A model generated the notes under the pieces. The model saw only the letters and a list, made by a program, of their open reading frames with translations. It made no database searches and was not told where the DNA came from. Shown here piece after piece: positions 9,186 through 19,221 of a DNA stretch of 64,000 nt. This DNA is from Rosettibacter sp037481715 (GTDB taxonomy: Bacteria > Bacteroidota > Ignavibacteria > Ignavibacteriales > Melioribacteraceae). The stretch spans positions 195,687-259,686 of the forward strand of contig JBBFLD010000006.1 in assembly GCA_037481715.1 (NCBI GenBank), read 5' to 3'. The number at the start of each line of letters is the position of its first letter. Positions within the stretch are counted from its first letter, which is position 1. The translations under genes and the position numbers were made by a program.

Positions 9186-9947
9186 ATGGAATTTACAGGC
9201 AAAACAATTCTTTTAACAGGCGCATCTTCTGGAATAGGAAAAGCATTAACAGAAAAGTTATCGAAAGAAAATTGTAAATTAATTTTGTGTGCGAGGCGAT
9301 TGGATTTGCTCGAAAAATTAAGAGATGAGCAAAAGCATTCTGCTGATATATTTCCTTTTAAGTGCGATGTAAGCAATAAAGAAGAAGTTAAAACCACTTA
9401 TGAAAAAATTAAAAAAGAGATTGGTGAAATTGACCTTGCAATATTAAATGCCGGCGTAGGTTACAGAATGAACCTTGAAAACTTTAATTCAGAATTTGCA
9501 GAAGAAACATTTGGAGTAAATTTTTTTGGTCTAATTTATTGGATTGAAAATTTGATTCCCGATTTCTTAAAACGAAAAAAAGGAATTATTGCAGGGGTTT
9601 CGAGTCTTGCAGATAATCGAGGATATTCTAAAAGCGGATTTTACTGTGCAAGCAAAGCAGCAGCATCAATTTTTCTTGAGGGTCTAAGAGTAGAATTAAA
9701 ACCTCATGGAATAAAAGTTATAACCATTAAACCTGGTTTTGTAAAAACTCCTATGACCGACAAAAATGAATTTGAGATGCCTTTTTTAATGTCTGCAGAA
9801 AAAGCTGCAGATATAATTTTAAGAGGCATTAAAAAAGAAAAAAGAATAATTCAATTTCCTCTGCCAACTGTAATTTCATCAAGATTAATTGGATGTATGC
9901 CTTCAGGCTTGTATGAATTTTTAATGTTACACTTTAATAAAAAATAA
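9186..9947 (+). CDS. Short-chain dehydrogenase/reductase
   Basis: A 253-residue classical SDR. The cofactor motif TGASSGIG lies at residues 10-17, NAG (ILNAGVGY) near 91, the catalytic Ser in the SSLAD segment, and YCASKAA carries the YxxxK pair. KPGFVKTPMT follows the active site. Arg residues after the second strand (CARRLDLL) suggest NADP(H) preference. The substrate cannot be read from the sequence. It is read divergently from the DUF3109 gene across a 140-bp region, and the next gene starts 1 nt after its stop. Confidence 0.9.
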   Translation: MEFTGKTILLTGASSGIGKALTEKLSKENCKLILCARRLDLLEKLRDEQKHSADIFPFKCDVSNKEEVKTTYEKIKKEIGEIDLAILNAGVGYRMNLENFNSEFAEETFGVNFFGLIYWIENLIPDFLKRKKGIIAGVSSLADNRGYSKSGFYCASKAAASIFLEGLRVELKPHGIKVITIKPGFVKTPMTDKNEFEMPFLMSAEKAADIILRGIKKEKRIIQFPLPTVISSRLIGCMPSGLYEFLMLHFNKK

Positions 9948-9948
9948 A

Positions 9949-11187
9949 ATGATAAATCTTATTAAAAAAATATTAATCTTCTTTCTGCTTTTTATTTTTT
10001 TAATTTCATGCGAACATGATTTTCCAGTTGAACCTGTTTTCATTCAACGTGCAGAACTAATTAGTTATGAATTTTTAAGCAGTGTTAAAGCAGATAATCT
10101 TAAAACACTTACTGCAGGATTTAACATTGATGAATCATTAAAAACCAAATTTATTTATGATGTTGATGTTTATAAAATTATTTATACTACTTTAAGTCCT
10201 CAAGGCAGAATTGTTAAAGCATCTGGATCAATTTTTATCCCAAAAGGAATTGATAATTTATCAATTCTGAGTGTTCATCATAGAACTCAATCTAAAAGAA
10301 GCAATGTCGGTTCAGTAAATCCATATTATGCAATTGAAGGATTTGCAGGTGCTGCGGCTGGTTATTTTACAATTGTTCCTGATTACCTTGGACTTGGTGA
10401 ATCAAACATTATTCATCCTTATCATCATGCAAAATCTTCTGCAGATGCTGTAATTGATTTTATTAAGACATCAAGAATAGCTGCACAAATTCTCGGTATC
10501 AAACTAAATGGACAGGTATTTTTAATTGGATACTCGGAAGGCGGATATGTAACGCTCGCAGCTCAAAGAGAAATTGAAAAAAATTATAGAAATGAAATTA
10601 ACATTACTGCCTCTGCTCCAATGGCTGGAGCTTACGACCTTTATCTAACAGCTCAATTAATTTTAAAAAATAAATTTTATACTCAGCCTTCTTTTCTTGC
10701 TTTCTTAATCAAAGCTTATAACGAAATTTATGGCTGGAATAAAATCGACTCTATATTTAATTCTCCATATGCAGAAAAAATTTCAAAACTATTTGATGGC
10801 ACAAGAACAACATCTGAAATTAATGCTGAACTGACAAATGACTTAACAAAATTATTCAATCAAAAATTTTTAAATTCTTTTCTTGATGGAAGCGAAAAAG
10901 AATTCACAGCCGCACTTAAAGAAAACAGTCTTATAAATTTCGTGCCTGCCTCTCCAACAAAATTATTTCATGGTGATGCAGATGAATTTGTGCCATATGA
11001 AAATTCACTGAAAGCCCAAAATTATTTTAACTCGCATGGTGCAAAAGTAGAACTTGTTACAATTAAAAATGGAACTCATACAAGCTCGGCAATACCGAGC
11101 ATCATAAGTGCAATGGAATGGTTTGAAAGTTTCAAAATCAAAAAAATGATTGCCTCTAAATCAACATACATAAAAAGCATCCAATAA
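9949..11187 (+). CDS. Alpha/beta-hydrolase lipoprotein (secretory-lipase-like)
   Basis: A 412-residue protein with lipoprotein signal peptide IFFLLFIFLISCEHD (lipidated Cys near 21). The nucleophile elbow is GYSEGGY. The acid is probably the Asp in FHGDADEFVPY and the base the His in NGTHTSS, giving the full alpha/beta-hydrolase triad in order. DYLGLGES and the large lid insertion between the nucleophile and the acid resemble secretory lipases and related esterases. Substrate unknown; it should act in the periplasm or at the outer membrane. The start is 1 nt after the SDR stop, so the two are likely co-transcribed. Confidence 0.8.
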   Translation: MINLIKKILIFFLLFIFLISCEHDFPVEPVFIQRAELISYEFLSSVKADNLKTLTAGFNIDESLKTKFIYDVDVYKIIYTTLSPQGRIVKASGSIFIPKGIDNLSILSVHHRTQSKRSNVGSVNPYYAIEGFAGAAAGYFTIVPDYLGLGESNIIHPYHHAKSSADAVIDFIKTSRIAAQILGIKLNGQVFLIGYSEGGYVTLAAQREIEKNYRNEINITASAPMAGAYDLYLTAQLILKNKFYTQPSFLAFLIKAYNEIYGWNKIDSIFNSPYAEKISKLFDGTRTTSEINAELTNDLTKLFNQKFLNSFLDGSEKEFTAALKENSLINFVPASPTKLFHGDADEFVPYENSLKAQNYFNSHGAKVELVTIKNGTHTSSAIPSIISAMEWFESFKIKKMIASKSTYIKSIQ

Positions 11188-11202
11188 ATTATGGGGGTAA
11201 TT

Positions 11203-11844
11203 ATGCAAAGAATTTTAATGGCGGTAATTGCATTATTTATTAATCTATCTTTTTTAACAGCTCAAGAATCTGAAGTAATTAAACTTCCTGCACCTCAAAC
11301 AGAAATTGGCAAACCTTTAATGCAAGCTCTAAAACTTCGTGCTTCAACAAGAAATTTTGACACAAAAGAATTGTCACTTCAAGAATTATCAAATTTGCTT
11401 TGGGCAGCTTACGGCATTAATCGTCCTGAGAGCGGTAAAAGAACTGTTCCATCTGCAATGAATTGGCAGGAATATGATATTTATGTTGTACTTAAAAATG
11501 GTGCATATCTTTACAATGCAAAAGATAATGAACTCAAACTTATAACTAAAGGAGATATAAGAGAGTATTGCGGCGTTCAGGATTTTGTTAAAACTGCTCC
11601 ACTCAATTTAGTTTATGTTGCAGATTTTTCAAGAGTTTCTCGAGTAAATGAAGATGATAAATTAATATTTGTAGCTGCAGATTGTGGATTCATTGCACAA
11701 AATGTTTATTTGTATTGTGCATCTGAAGGACTTGCTTGTGTTGTAAGAGGAATGGTAAACAAAGAAAAACTTCCTGAAGCATTGAAATTAAATTCGAATC
11801 AAAAAGTTATTTTAGCACAAACTGTAGGTTACCCAAAGAAGTAA
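11203..11844 (+). CDS. Exported nitroreductase-family protein (SagB/ThcOx-like)
   Basis: The likely start is 11203 (MQRILMAVIALFINLSFLTAQ, a signal peptide). The ATG at 11191 lies just before GGGGG at 11194-11198, which makes a good ribosome binding site for 11203. The mature part has LKLRASTRNFDTKELSLQELSNLLWAA, the FMN-binding start of SagB/ThcOx-type nitroreductases, and later FIAQNVYLYCASEGLACVVRGMVN. Most nitroreductases are cytoplasmic flavoproteins, so the cleavable signal peptide stands out; an exported form would need its flavin delivered outside the cytoplasm. Substrate unknown. It follows the lipoprotein hydrolase closely. Confidence 0.82.
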   Translation: MQRILMAVIALFINLSFLTAQESEVIKLPAPQTEIGKPLMQALKLRASTRNFDTKELSLQELSNLLWAAYGINRPESGKRTVPSAMNWQEYDIYVVLKNGAYLYNAKDNELKLITKGDIREYCGVQDFVKTAPLNLVYVADFSRVSRVNEDDKLIFVAADCGFIAQNVYLYCASEGLACVVRGMVNKEKLPEALKLNSNQKVILAQTVGYPKK

Positions 11845-11919
11845 AGAGTGATGTATTAAATCTTGATTTTAGAACGCAATTTCAATTGCTTATTTTTGTA
11901 AATAAAAAAGAGAAATAAA

Positions 11920-13263
11920 ATGGGAAAATTCAAATACGTAATTAAACGAAGCGGGGCAATTGTACCATTCAATCCTGAAAGAATTGTAAATGTAATTTAC
12001 AGGGCAGCTGTGGCTGTAGGTGGACGCGACAGAGAACGCGCAGAAGAATTAGCAAAGCAGGTCATTGCTTTATTGGAAGAAAAATATGAAGAAGGTTATA
12101 AACCACATGTTGAAGAAATTCAGGATATGGTTGAAAAAGTGTTGATTGAAAATGGTCATGCCAAAGTAGCTAAAGAATTTATTTTGTATAGAGAAGAAGC
12201 AGCCAGAAGAAGAAGAGCAGAATCACGACATTTATCAAAACCATCTGAATTTATTCCCTGGGCTAAAGTTTGGAATTCACTTGATTGGGCTGTATCTCAT
12301 AATCTTCATACAGTTGAAGCTCTTAATGAAAGAATTAGAAAAGGAGAATTTCCGCAAATTGTTCATGAATCAGAAACTGCTTATGAAACTCAGCTCGATA
12401 CTGCTGCTGAAATAATTAAAGAAAGAAGCAAAGAATTAAAAATGGTTATGGTAAGCGGACCTTCTTCTTCTGGTAAAACTACTACAACATTAAAACTTGA
12501 GCAAAGATTAAATAAAATGGGAATGAAGTTTGTCCCTTTAATTGTTGATAATTATTTCTTTGATTTAGAACTTCATCCAAAAGATGAATTCGGTGATTAT
12601 GATTTCGAAACACCTCAAGCATTAGACCTTGAACTGATAAATGAACATCTAAAAAAATTAGCTAATGGAGAAGAAGTAAAAATTCCTTATTACGATTTCA
12701 AAGAAGGAAAAAGATATTTAGACAGAACTCCTCTCAAAATAGAAAAAGATGAAATACTGTTGATTGACAGTCTGCATGGATTATATCCAGAATTCAGCAA
12801 AGAAATTCCATCCGCACAGAAATTTAAACTTTATCTCGAACCACTTCTTCAGATGAAAATGCCGGATGGGAAATATATCAGGTGGACAGACTTAAGATTA
12901 ATCCGCAGAATGTTAAGAGATTCAGTTCATCGTGCGTATAATCCAGAACAAACTTTACTTCATTGGCATTATGTTCGTTCATCTGAGAAGAGGAATATTT
13001 TACCTTACTGCAATACTGCTGATTACATCATAAATACAGCAATGTCTTATGAGGTGCCGCTTTATCGTCCAAAACTATTAGAACATTTCAGAGAATGGGA
13101 AAAGAAATATCAGGGTGACCCCTTGAGAGAAGATGCATATGAAAGGGCAGCACGAGTAAGAAAAATGCTTGAATCTGTTGAACCTGTAGAAGATGATTCA
13201 CCAATTCCAGGCGATTCAGTTCTCAGAGAATTCATTGGAGGAAGCACATTAAAATATCATTAA
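11920..13263 (+). CDS. ATP-cone plus uridine-kinase-like P-loop protein
   Basis: A 447-residue fusion. Residues 1-90 (YVIKRSGAIVPFNPERIVN) form an ATP-cone domain, best known as the nucleotide-sensing module of ribonucleotide reductases and NrdR. From about 170 a P-loop kinase follows, with Walker A VSGPSSSGKTTTTLKLEQRL, the uridine-kinase-like VDNYFF and FETPQALDLELI, and ILLIDSLHGLYPE as Walker B. This resembles the nucleoside/uridine-kinase-like proteins of Bacteroidetes and Thermotogae. Likely role: phosphorylation of a nucleoside or related sugar alcohol under nucleotide control; the substrate is not certain. Single gene with AAAAAGAGAAATAAA before the ATG. Confidence 0.82.
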   Translation: MGKFKYVIKRSGAIVPFNPERIVNVIYRAAVAVGGRDRERAEELAKQVIALLEEKYEEGYKPHVEEIQDMVEKVLIENGHAKVAKEFILYREEAARRRRAESRHLSKPSEFIPWAKVWNSLDWAVSHNLHTVEALNERIRKGEFPQIVHESETAYETQLDTAAEIIKERSKELKMVMVSGPSSSGKTTTTLKLEQRLNKMGMKFVPLIVDNYFFDLELHPKDEFGDYDFETPQALDLELINEHLKKLANGEEVKIPYYDFKEGKRYLDRTPLKIEKDEILLIDSLHGLYPEFSKEIPSAQKFKLYLEPLLQMKMPDGKYIRWTDLRLIRRMLRDSVHRAYNPEQTLLHWHYVRSSEKRNILPYCNTADYIINTAMSYEVPLYRPKLLEHFREWEKKYQGDPLREDAYERAARVRKMLESVEPVEDDSPIPGDSVLREFIGGSTLKYH

Positions 13264-13569
13264 GTGAAATAAAAACATTATAAATTATATAATTTACTTA
13301 GTATTTCGTTAAATGATTATAAAAATCAATATTGATTTGGTGAATAATATAGAAATCTAAAGTTTCTCACATAAAGTCGAAATCATTAAAAAGATAAATA
13401 TAATTATTAGATTAAGACAATTTTAATATAATTTCTCTAATCTATAAATAATGTTAAGAATATATAAAAACTGAAAAATATTACTTTTAGACAATCATAA
13501 CTATTTTTTTAATTTATTATAACTCATAATAATAAATATAATGCAGTTAAATTGATTTTTTTATTAATC
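13264..13569. other. 306-bp AT-rich intergenic region
   Basis: Convergent spacer between the ATP-cone kinase and the RND pump gene. It is very AT-rich and holds no ORF, tRNA or clear terminator. A perfect 16-bp palindrome made only of A and T at 13281-13296 is probably chance at this base composition. Confidence 0.6.
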
Positions 13570-16500
13570 TTATTGCTTTAAAATAATTTTTTTAACTTTT
13601 TCACCTGCATGTTCAAATACAATGTAAAGGATTGGAATTACGATAAGTGTAAGCAGTGTTGTTGCTGTTAAACCACCAATTACTGCTTTTGCCAATGGCG
13701 ACCATGTTTCTGAACCCGAACCTAATTCAATCGCAAGTGGAACCATACCAAGAATTGTTGTTAATGCAGTCATTAATACTGGTCTCATTCTTGCTCTGCA
13801 GCTGAATTCTACTGCTTCGTATAATTCCATTCCCTTTCGTCTTTGTTGATTAATATAATCTACCAACACAATTCCATTATTCACTGCAATTCCGACGAGC
13901 ATAACAATTCCAACTAAAGCCATAACGCTTAAGGTAGTTCCAGTTATTGCAAGGAAGAAGAATACACCAATAATCGAAAGGGGAACTGTAAACATTATTA
14001 TCAATGGGTCTACAAGAGATTCAAACTGAGATGCCATTATCATATAAACTAATAAAACAGCAGCTATAAAAGCCAATCCTAAATAAAAGAAAGCTTCCTG
14101 CTGATCTTCTGCCGTTCCGCCGATTATTACTTGATATTCTGATGGTATGGGTGTTTCTGCAATAATCTTTTTAATTTCATTTACTGCCGAAGAAAGGTCA
14201 ATTCCCGATAATCCACATCCTACAGAAACAAATCTGCTTTGATTTTCTCTAAAAATTGTTGGACTCGATTGTTCTTCTACGATATCAGCAACATCTTTCA
14301 ATTTAATTCTACCACCAGATGGTAGAGCAATTTCAAGCAGCTCGAGTGCTTCTTTTGATTTTCTGTATTCTTTTGCAAACTGAACATAAATATCATACTC
14401 ATCACCTTTTTCACGATACTGAGATGCAACTTTGCCTTGAATTGCTGTTGATATATTCATTGCTACCTGGAGTGCAGATAAATTATAATGATTCAATAAA
14501 TCTTTATTCAGGTGAACTTGAATTTCAGGGGTTGTTTCTTTTGTATTCAGTGAAATATCTACTAAGCCTTTTATTTTTTCCATCTTAGATTTTAATTCAT
14601 TGGCAATTGCTTTAGCGCCGTCGATATCAAAACCAATAATTTTTACTTCAATATCTTTCTCAGTTGTAAAAGAACCGCCTTCCTGAAATGTGTATGTAAC
14701 ACCGGGAATTTCATCAAGTTTTTTTCTTAATCTATCCTGAATTTCGAACTGTGATATTTTCCTTTGTTCTCTTGGAGTTAATCGTATAAAAAATTCAATT
14801 GTACTTGAGGTTGTGCCATAAGCACCAATACCTTCTCTTGTTCCATAAAATATTGACAATGATTCTAAATCTTTTTTATCAACTACTTCTTTAACAATAT
14901 TTTCAATTTGGTAAGCATACAATCTTGTTTTTTCGATAGGTGTTCCAGCTGGCGATTCTAACATTACATTAATAAATCCTTCGTCTGTTTTGGGAAGGAA
15001 CTCGCCGCCTAACAAAGTCGCCAAACCCAATGAAAGTATAAATAAAACAGTAACTGAAATAAGAACAATTTTTTTATGATAAAGTGACCAGTGCAAAATT
15101 TTGCTGTATCTATCTGTTAATTTTGCAATCCATTCGCCCACAGCATCTTTCATCCTTGAAAATCGATTCTCTTTCTTCGAAGAATTGAATTTAAGAATAT
15201 TTGCAGACATCATCGGAACAAGTGTTAATGCAACAATCAAAGATACAGCCAAACTAAATGTAATTGTAAGAACCATATCTTTAAATAATTGTCCAGTGAT
15301 ATTTGGGACAAATAAAACAGGCACAAAAACACTTATTGTTGTTAAAGTTGATGCAGTAATTGCCATGCCTACCTCGGCAGCACCAATATCTGCTGCGTCG
15401 TATATGTTTTCTCCCATTTCTCTGTGCCGGTATATATTTTCTAAAACTACAATTGAATTATCTACAAGCATTCCAACTGCCAAAGCCAAACCAGCCATCG
15501 AAATTATATTTAATGTTACATTTGCCAAATACATAACAGCAAATGTTGCAATTATTGATACAGGGATTGATATTCCCATTATAATACTGCCGCGTAAATT
15601 TCTTAAGAAGAAATAAATAACAATAAAAGCTAAAACAAATGCAATCAAAGCAGAGTTACGCAAATTTGTAATTGACCTCATTATAAAATCTGCCTGGTCC
15701 CAAATTACACTAAACTTTGTTCCTTGCGGCAGTCTTGAAATTATATCTGGTATAGCTTCTTTTATTCTTCTGCTTGTAATAACTGTGTTTGCATCCGATT
15801 GCTTCATAATCATAATCATTACACCTTCGCCAAAATCTGCTCTTACTTCGCTTGCATTTTCTTTATAGCCGTCTTCTACAGCTGCAACATCTTTAACATA
15901 AACAGGCACTCCGTTTTTATATGTAAGTATTGTATTTCTAATTTGATCAAGAGATGTGTATTCGCTGAATACTCTTAGATTATAACTTTTACTTGTTGTT
16001 TCGATTGTTCCAGATGGTAAAAGTCCGCTGCCATATTGAATTGCCTGTGATACATCATTAGGTGATAAGTCGTATGATGCTAAAAGTACTGGATTTATGT
16101 TTACATTTATCTGCCTTTGTAATCCACCTTGAGTTTGAACTGAAGCTACCCCTTCAACCCTTTCGAGCAATGGTTCAATTTTTTCTTCAGATAATTTTCT
16201 CAGTTCAGCTGGACCTAAATATGGCGAGCTAATGCTTATATAACTTATCGGCATCATTGATGGGTCAAAAACAAAAACAATTGGTTCTGATGCATCTGCT
16301 GGCAGATAGTCTCTTATATAATCAAGATTCTTTCTAATATCATTTTCTGCCTGCTCCATATCAGTTCCATATTTAAATTCAAGAGTAACAATTGAAGAGC
16401 CTTTAAATGATTGGGAAGTAACTTTCTCAATGTTTTTTACAGATGATACTGCTTCTTCAATTGGTCTTGTCACCAGGTTTTCTATATCTTCTGGACCTAC

Positions 16501-16659
16501 TCCCGGATAATTTGTAACAACTCCAGCAATGGGAAAAGTAATATCGGGAAAGAAATCAATTTTCAATTGTGAAAATGAAAACAAACTGAATAAAATTATT
16601 ACTCCGTAAATCATTAAAAGTGTAATCTGTCTTCTAAGAGAAAATTTTGTAAGTATCAT
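13570..16659 (-). CDS. RND efflux pump, HAE1/AcrB-like inner-membrane transporter
   Basis: A 1029-residue RND transporter with the standard plan: one membrane helix at the N-terminus, a large periplasmic loop (about 35-330), helices 2-6, a second periplasmic loop and helices 8-12. FFPDITFPIAGVVTNYPG, the ALALAVGMLVDNSIVVLENI stretch with its proton-relay Asp, and the repeat copy GIVMLVGIAVNNGIVLVDYI are typical. The second copy has Asn where AcrB-like pumps often carry charge, which is usual for this subgroup. It drives proton-coupled export of hydrophobic compounds through the adaptor and TolC proteins encoded just upstream. Last gene of the tetR-tolC-MFP-RND unit. Confidence 0.93.
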   Translation of the reverse strand: MILTKFSLRRQITLLMIYGVIILFSLFSFSQLKIDFFPDITFPIAGVVTNYPGVGPEDIENLVTRPIEEAVSSVKNIEKVTSQSFKGSSIVTLEFKYGTDMEQAENDIRKNLDYIRDYLPADASEPIVFVFDPSMMPISYISISSPYLGPAELRKLSEEKIEPLLERVEGVASVQTQGGLQRQINVNINPVLLASYDLSPNDVSQAIQYGSGLLPSGTIETTSKSYNLRVFSEYTSLDQIRNTILTYKNGVPVYVKDVAAVEDGYKENASEVRADFGEGVMIMIMKQSDANTVITSRRIKEAIPDIISRLPQGTKFSVIWDQADFIMRSITNLRNSALIAFVLAFIVIYFFLRNLRGSIIMGISIPVSIIATFAVMYLANVTLNIISMAGLALAVGMLVDNSIVVLENIYRHREMGENIYDAADIGAAEVGMAITASTLTTISVFVPVLFVPNITGQLFKDMVLTITFSLAVSLIVALTLVPMMSANILKFNSSKKENRFSRMKDAVGEWIAKLTDRYSKILHWSLYHKKIVLISVTVLFILSLGLATLLGGEFLPKTDEGFINVMLESPAGTPIEKTRLYAYQIENIVKEVVDKKDLESLSIFYGTREGIGAYGTTSSTIEFFIRLTPREQRKISQFEIQDRLRKKLDEIPGVTYTFQEGGSFTTEKDIEVKIIGFDIDGAKAIANELKSKMEKIKGLVDISLNTKETTPEIQVHLNKDLLNHYNLSALQVAMNISTAIQGKVASQYREKGDEYDIYVQFAKEYRKSKEALELLEIALPSGGRIKLKDVADIVEEQSSPTIFRENQSRFVSVGCGLSGIDLSSAVNEIKKIIAETPIPSEYQVIIGGTAEDQQEAFFYLGLAFIAAVLLVYMIMASQFESLVDPLIIMFTVPLSIIGVFFFLAITGTTLSVMALVGIVMLVGIAVNNGIVLVDYINQQRRKGMELYEAVEFSCRARMRPVLMTALTTILGMVPLAIELGSGSETWSPLAKAVIGGLTATTLLTLIVIPILYIVFEHAGEKVKKIILKQ

Positions 16660-16673
16660 AGCGGATTATTTCC

Positions 16674-17777
16674 TTATTCAATTACTTTAACTTTTTGGTC
16701 TTCTTTAACAATATTCTGGCCAACAACAATAACTGTATCGCCTATATTCAATCCGTCGGTTATTTCAATTTGACCATCATTAAGAATTCCAGTTTTTACT
16801 TCCTTCATTTTTGCTTTTCCATCTTTAACAATGAAGAGAAAATATTTTCTAACAGGATGTTGCAAGCCTGTATCTTTATCAATTTTTACTTCTGTTTGTG
16901 TTAATAAAGCATACTCTGGAACAACAATGCTTTCAGGATGATTTTCAATTTCAATTAAGAATTCACCAAACATTCCTGATTTCAAACGATAATCATTGGA
17001 CATAATCTTGACCTCAACTTCTAAAGATTTTGACAACTGGTCTATAGAAGAATTCATTTTTTCAACTTTTCCATAAAATTCAGCATTTTGTATTGACGGA
17101 AATTTTATTTTAACATTCTGACCAACTTTCACGTAGTGAATATCATTGCCTGTAAGATAAACTTTTGCTTTCATCTTAGATGGGGAGATAACCTGAACGA
17201 CAGGCTGTCCGATGTTTATCATCTGATTTTCTTCAACATAAACAGCAGCCACATAACCGTCAAAAGGAGCTTTAATAAAACTATTTTCGAATTGTTCTTT
17301 TGTCTGTTCATAAGATGCTCTTGCTTGATTGAGAGCCAGTTCAGCTGTTTCTTTTGCAGTTTTAGCTTGCTCAAATTGCTGCTGACTAATAGCTTTTTCT
17401 GTGTAAAGCTTATACATTCTTTCATAATCCTGCAATGCAAGTTTAGCTTGAACTTCTGCTGTTCTTAAAGCAGAATTAGCAATTTCCAATCCCTGCTTTA
17501 GTACATCGTTCTTCTGCCGGGCAAGTATCTGATTTTTAGTAACCGACTGACCTGGTTTAACGAAAATTTTTTCTACACGTTCTGCCATTTTACTGTAAAC
17601 CAAAACGTCTTCCTCGGCAGAAATTATCCCAGTAGCCCGAACATACTTTGAAATTGATTCTGACTTTACCTTATAAATTTTTACAGGAACAATTCTATCA
17701 ACTTTTTCATCAGTTTGTTTTGAACAACCTACAATTACAAATAATAGAATAATTAAAAGAATTAATTTCTTGTGCAT
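16674..17777 (-). CDS. RND efflux periplasmic adaptor (membrane fusion) lipoprotein
   Basis: The start at 17777 (MHKKLILLIILLFVIVGCSK) gives a lipoprotein signal with Cys near 18 and has AGAGGA before it; the 17801 start would overlap tolC and weaken the signal. The mature protein has the barrel-sandwich lipoyl halves (VLVYSKMAERVEKIFVKPG and SFIKAPFDGYVAAVYVEENQ), an alpha-helical hairpin between them (about 95-170, Ala/Glu/Gln-rich), a beta-barrel and a membrane-proximal domain. It bridges the RND pump and the TolC-like channel. It ends 14 nt before the pump gene. Confidence 0.9.
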   Translation of the reverse strand: MHKKLILLIILLFVIVGCSKQTDEKVDRIVPVKIYKVKSESISKYVRATGIISAEEDVLVYSKMAERVEKIFVKPGQSVTKNQILARQKNDVLKQGLEIANSALRTAEVQAKLALQDYERMYKLYTEKAISQQQFEQAKTAKETAELALNQARASYEQTKEQFENSFIKAPFDGYVAAVYVEENQMINIGQPVVQVISPSKMKAKVYLTGNDIHYVKVGQNVKIKFPSIQNAEFYGKVEKMNSSIDQLSKSLEVEVKIMSNDYRLKSGMFGEFLIEIENHPESIVVPEYALLTQTEVKIDKDTGLQHPVRKYFLFIVKDGKAKMKEVKTGILNDGQIEITDGLNIGDTVIVVGQNIVKEDQKVKVIE

Positions 17778-17791
17778 TTTATCCTCTAAGA

Positions 17792-19129
17792 TTATTTCCA
17801 AATTTTATCTAATAATCCAATCGACTTCAATAAAGCCAATTGACTTACATTGTAATTATAAATTCCCTGAAGATAATCGCTTTTACTTTTAGTGTAGAGC
17901 AATTGTGAATTCAACACATCAAGCTGATTACTCATCCCCTGTGAATAAAGTAAATTTGATATTCGAAGACTTTCTTTATATTGTTCCATTGCATCTTTAA
18001 GACTTTGCAAATTTTTTGAGGCTTCAACATAATTGTAAAAACTTTGTTCAATATCCAAATCAACAGCATATTGTGTTTGTTTCAATAGTAAATCCATTTG
18101 CTCTGTTTTGATTTTTGCAATTTGATAGTCAAGAATTTTTTTCCCGCCTTCGAACAGCGGCCATGTTACAGAAAGAGTTAATGATTTTGACCTTATGTAA
18201 TCACTCCGAGTAACTTTAGAATTTTCCATAGGTGCGGTTTGGTCAACACTTGCAGTTATTGCAACAGTTGGAGTAAAATTACCGAGTGCAATTTTTTCGC
18301 CAACTTTTGCCACTTCCTTTTGATATTTCAATGCTTTAATATCATTCCTATTTTCTTTTGAAACAGCTTTTAATTCATCTAAAGAAATTTTCCCATATTC
18401 ATTAAGAAAATCTATTTTATCAAGACTATCGGTAACAACAAGTGAATCAGAAAGAGGTATATTTAATAAACTTTTTAATCTTTGTATTGCAAGTTTTTTA
18501 TTTGAAAGAGCAGATTCATAGACCGGAAGTGTTGATGAGTATTGTGCTTTTGCTCTTTGTAAATCGAGTTCAGTTGCAGTTCCGGCATTATAAAATTTTT
18601 CTACCTGTTCTAAATTTTGTTTTGCAACATTAATTGCTTCCTGAGCTGTTTTGCACATTTCATCTGCAAGTATAATTGCATAATATGCCTGCATTGAATT
18701 TAGAACTGTTTCCTCTTCTTTCCCTTCCAATTCTTCTTTCAAAGATTTCTTAATACTTTTTTGAATATCATAATTTAACCATCTGCTTCCGCCAGTAAAA
18801 ATTGGAAATGTAAGATTGAAAGAATGCTGGAAATTATAAGGAGTTCCTACAACAAATCTTTGTCCCATAAAAACAAATACAGGTAATTCAATATTTTTTT
18901 GAGCAATGCCTTGATAAGTTAAAGAGGGAAGAAAATAGGAAAGAGATTTCCATGTTTCTAAGTTTTGAATATCATAATCCATTGATTTTGATTTCAATGA
19001 AAGATTATCTTTTAAGGAAATATCGACTACATTTTTCCATGATAGATAAATTATTCTTTTATCATTCTGTCCATAGATAAAAGCAGAAAAAAGAATAATA
19101 AACATTAATAAAAATTTCTTGCGCATCAT
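17792..19129 (-). CDS. TolC-family outer membrane efflux protein
   Basis: A 445-residue exported protein (signal peptide MMRKKFLLMFIILFSAFIYG). Two internally similar halves of long alternating helices show the outer-membrane-factor pattern: YNAGTATELDLQRAKAQY in the first half and YSQGMSNQLDVLNSQLLYTKSK in the second. It should form a trimeric barrel plus periplasmic tunnel for the RND pump encoded downstream. AGAGG lies about 8 nt before the start. First structural gene after the tetR gene, with a 92-nt gap that could hold its own promoter. Confidence 0.91.
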   Translation of the reverse strand: MMRKKFLLMFIILFSAFIYGQNDKRIIYLSWKNVVDISLKDNLSLKSKSMDYDIQNLETWKSLSYFLPSLTYQGIAQKNIELPVFVFMGQRFVVGTPYNFQHSFNLTFPIFTGGSRWLNYDIQKSIKKSLKEELEGKEEETVLNSMQAYYAIILADEMCKTAQEAINVAKQNLEQVEKFYNAGTATELDLQRAKAQYSSTLPVYESALSNKKLAIQRLKSLLNIPLSDSLVVTDSLDKIDFLNEYGKISLDELKAVSKENRNDIKALKYQKEVAKVGEKIALGNFTPTVAITASVDQTAPMENSKVTRSDYIRSKSLTLSVTWPLFEGGKKILDYQIAKIKTEQMDLLLKQTQYAVDLDIEQSFYNYVEASKNLQSLKDAMEQYKESLRISNLLYSQGMSNQLDVLNSQLLYTKSKSDYLQGIYNYNVSQLALLKSIGLLDKIWK

Positions 19130-19221
19130 ATTAATTACCTCTTTGAATCAATTTGCAAAAAGATTTTTAGTATTGTCTCAATAGACGTTTTAATTTTAGA
19201 AAAAGTTACCCTGAAAAATTC

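Noticed and set aside
11874..11900. Terminator after the exported nitroreductase
   Set aside because: GCAATT/AATTGC is only a 6-bp weak stem; the T tract is interrupted. Left out as unsupported.
13281..13296. 16-bp perfect palindrome TAAATTATATAATTTA as an operator
   Set aside because: It consists only of A and T in a very AT-rich spacer, where such palindromes arise by chance.
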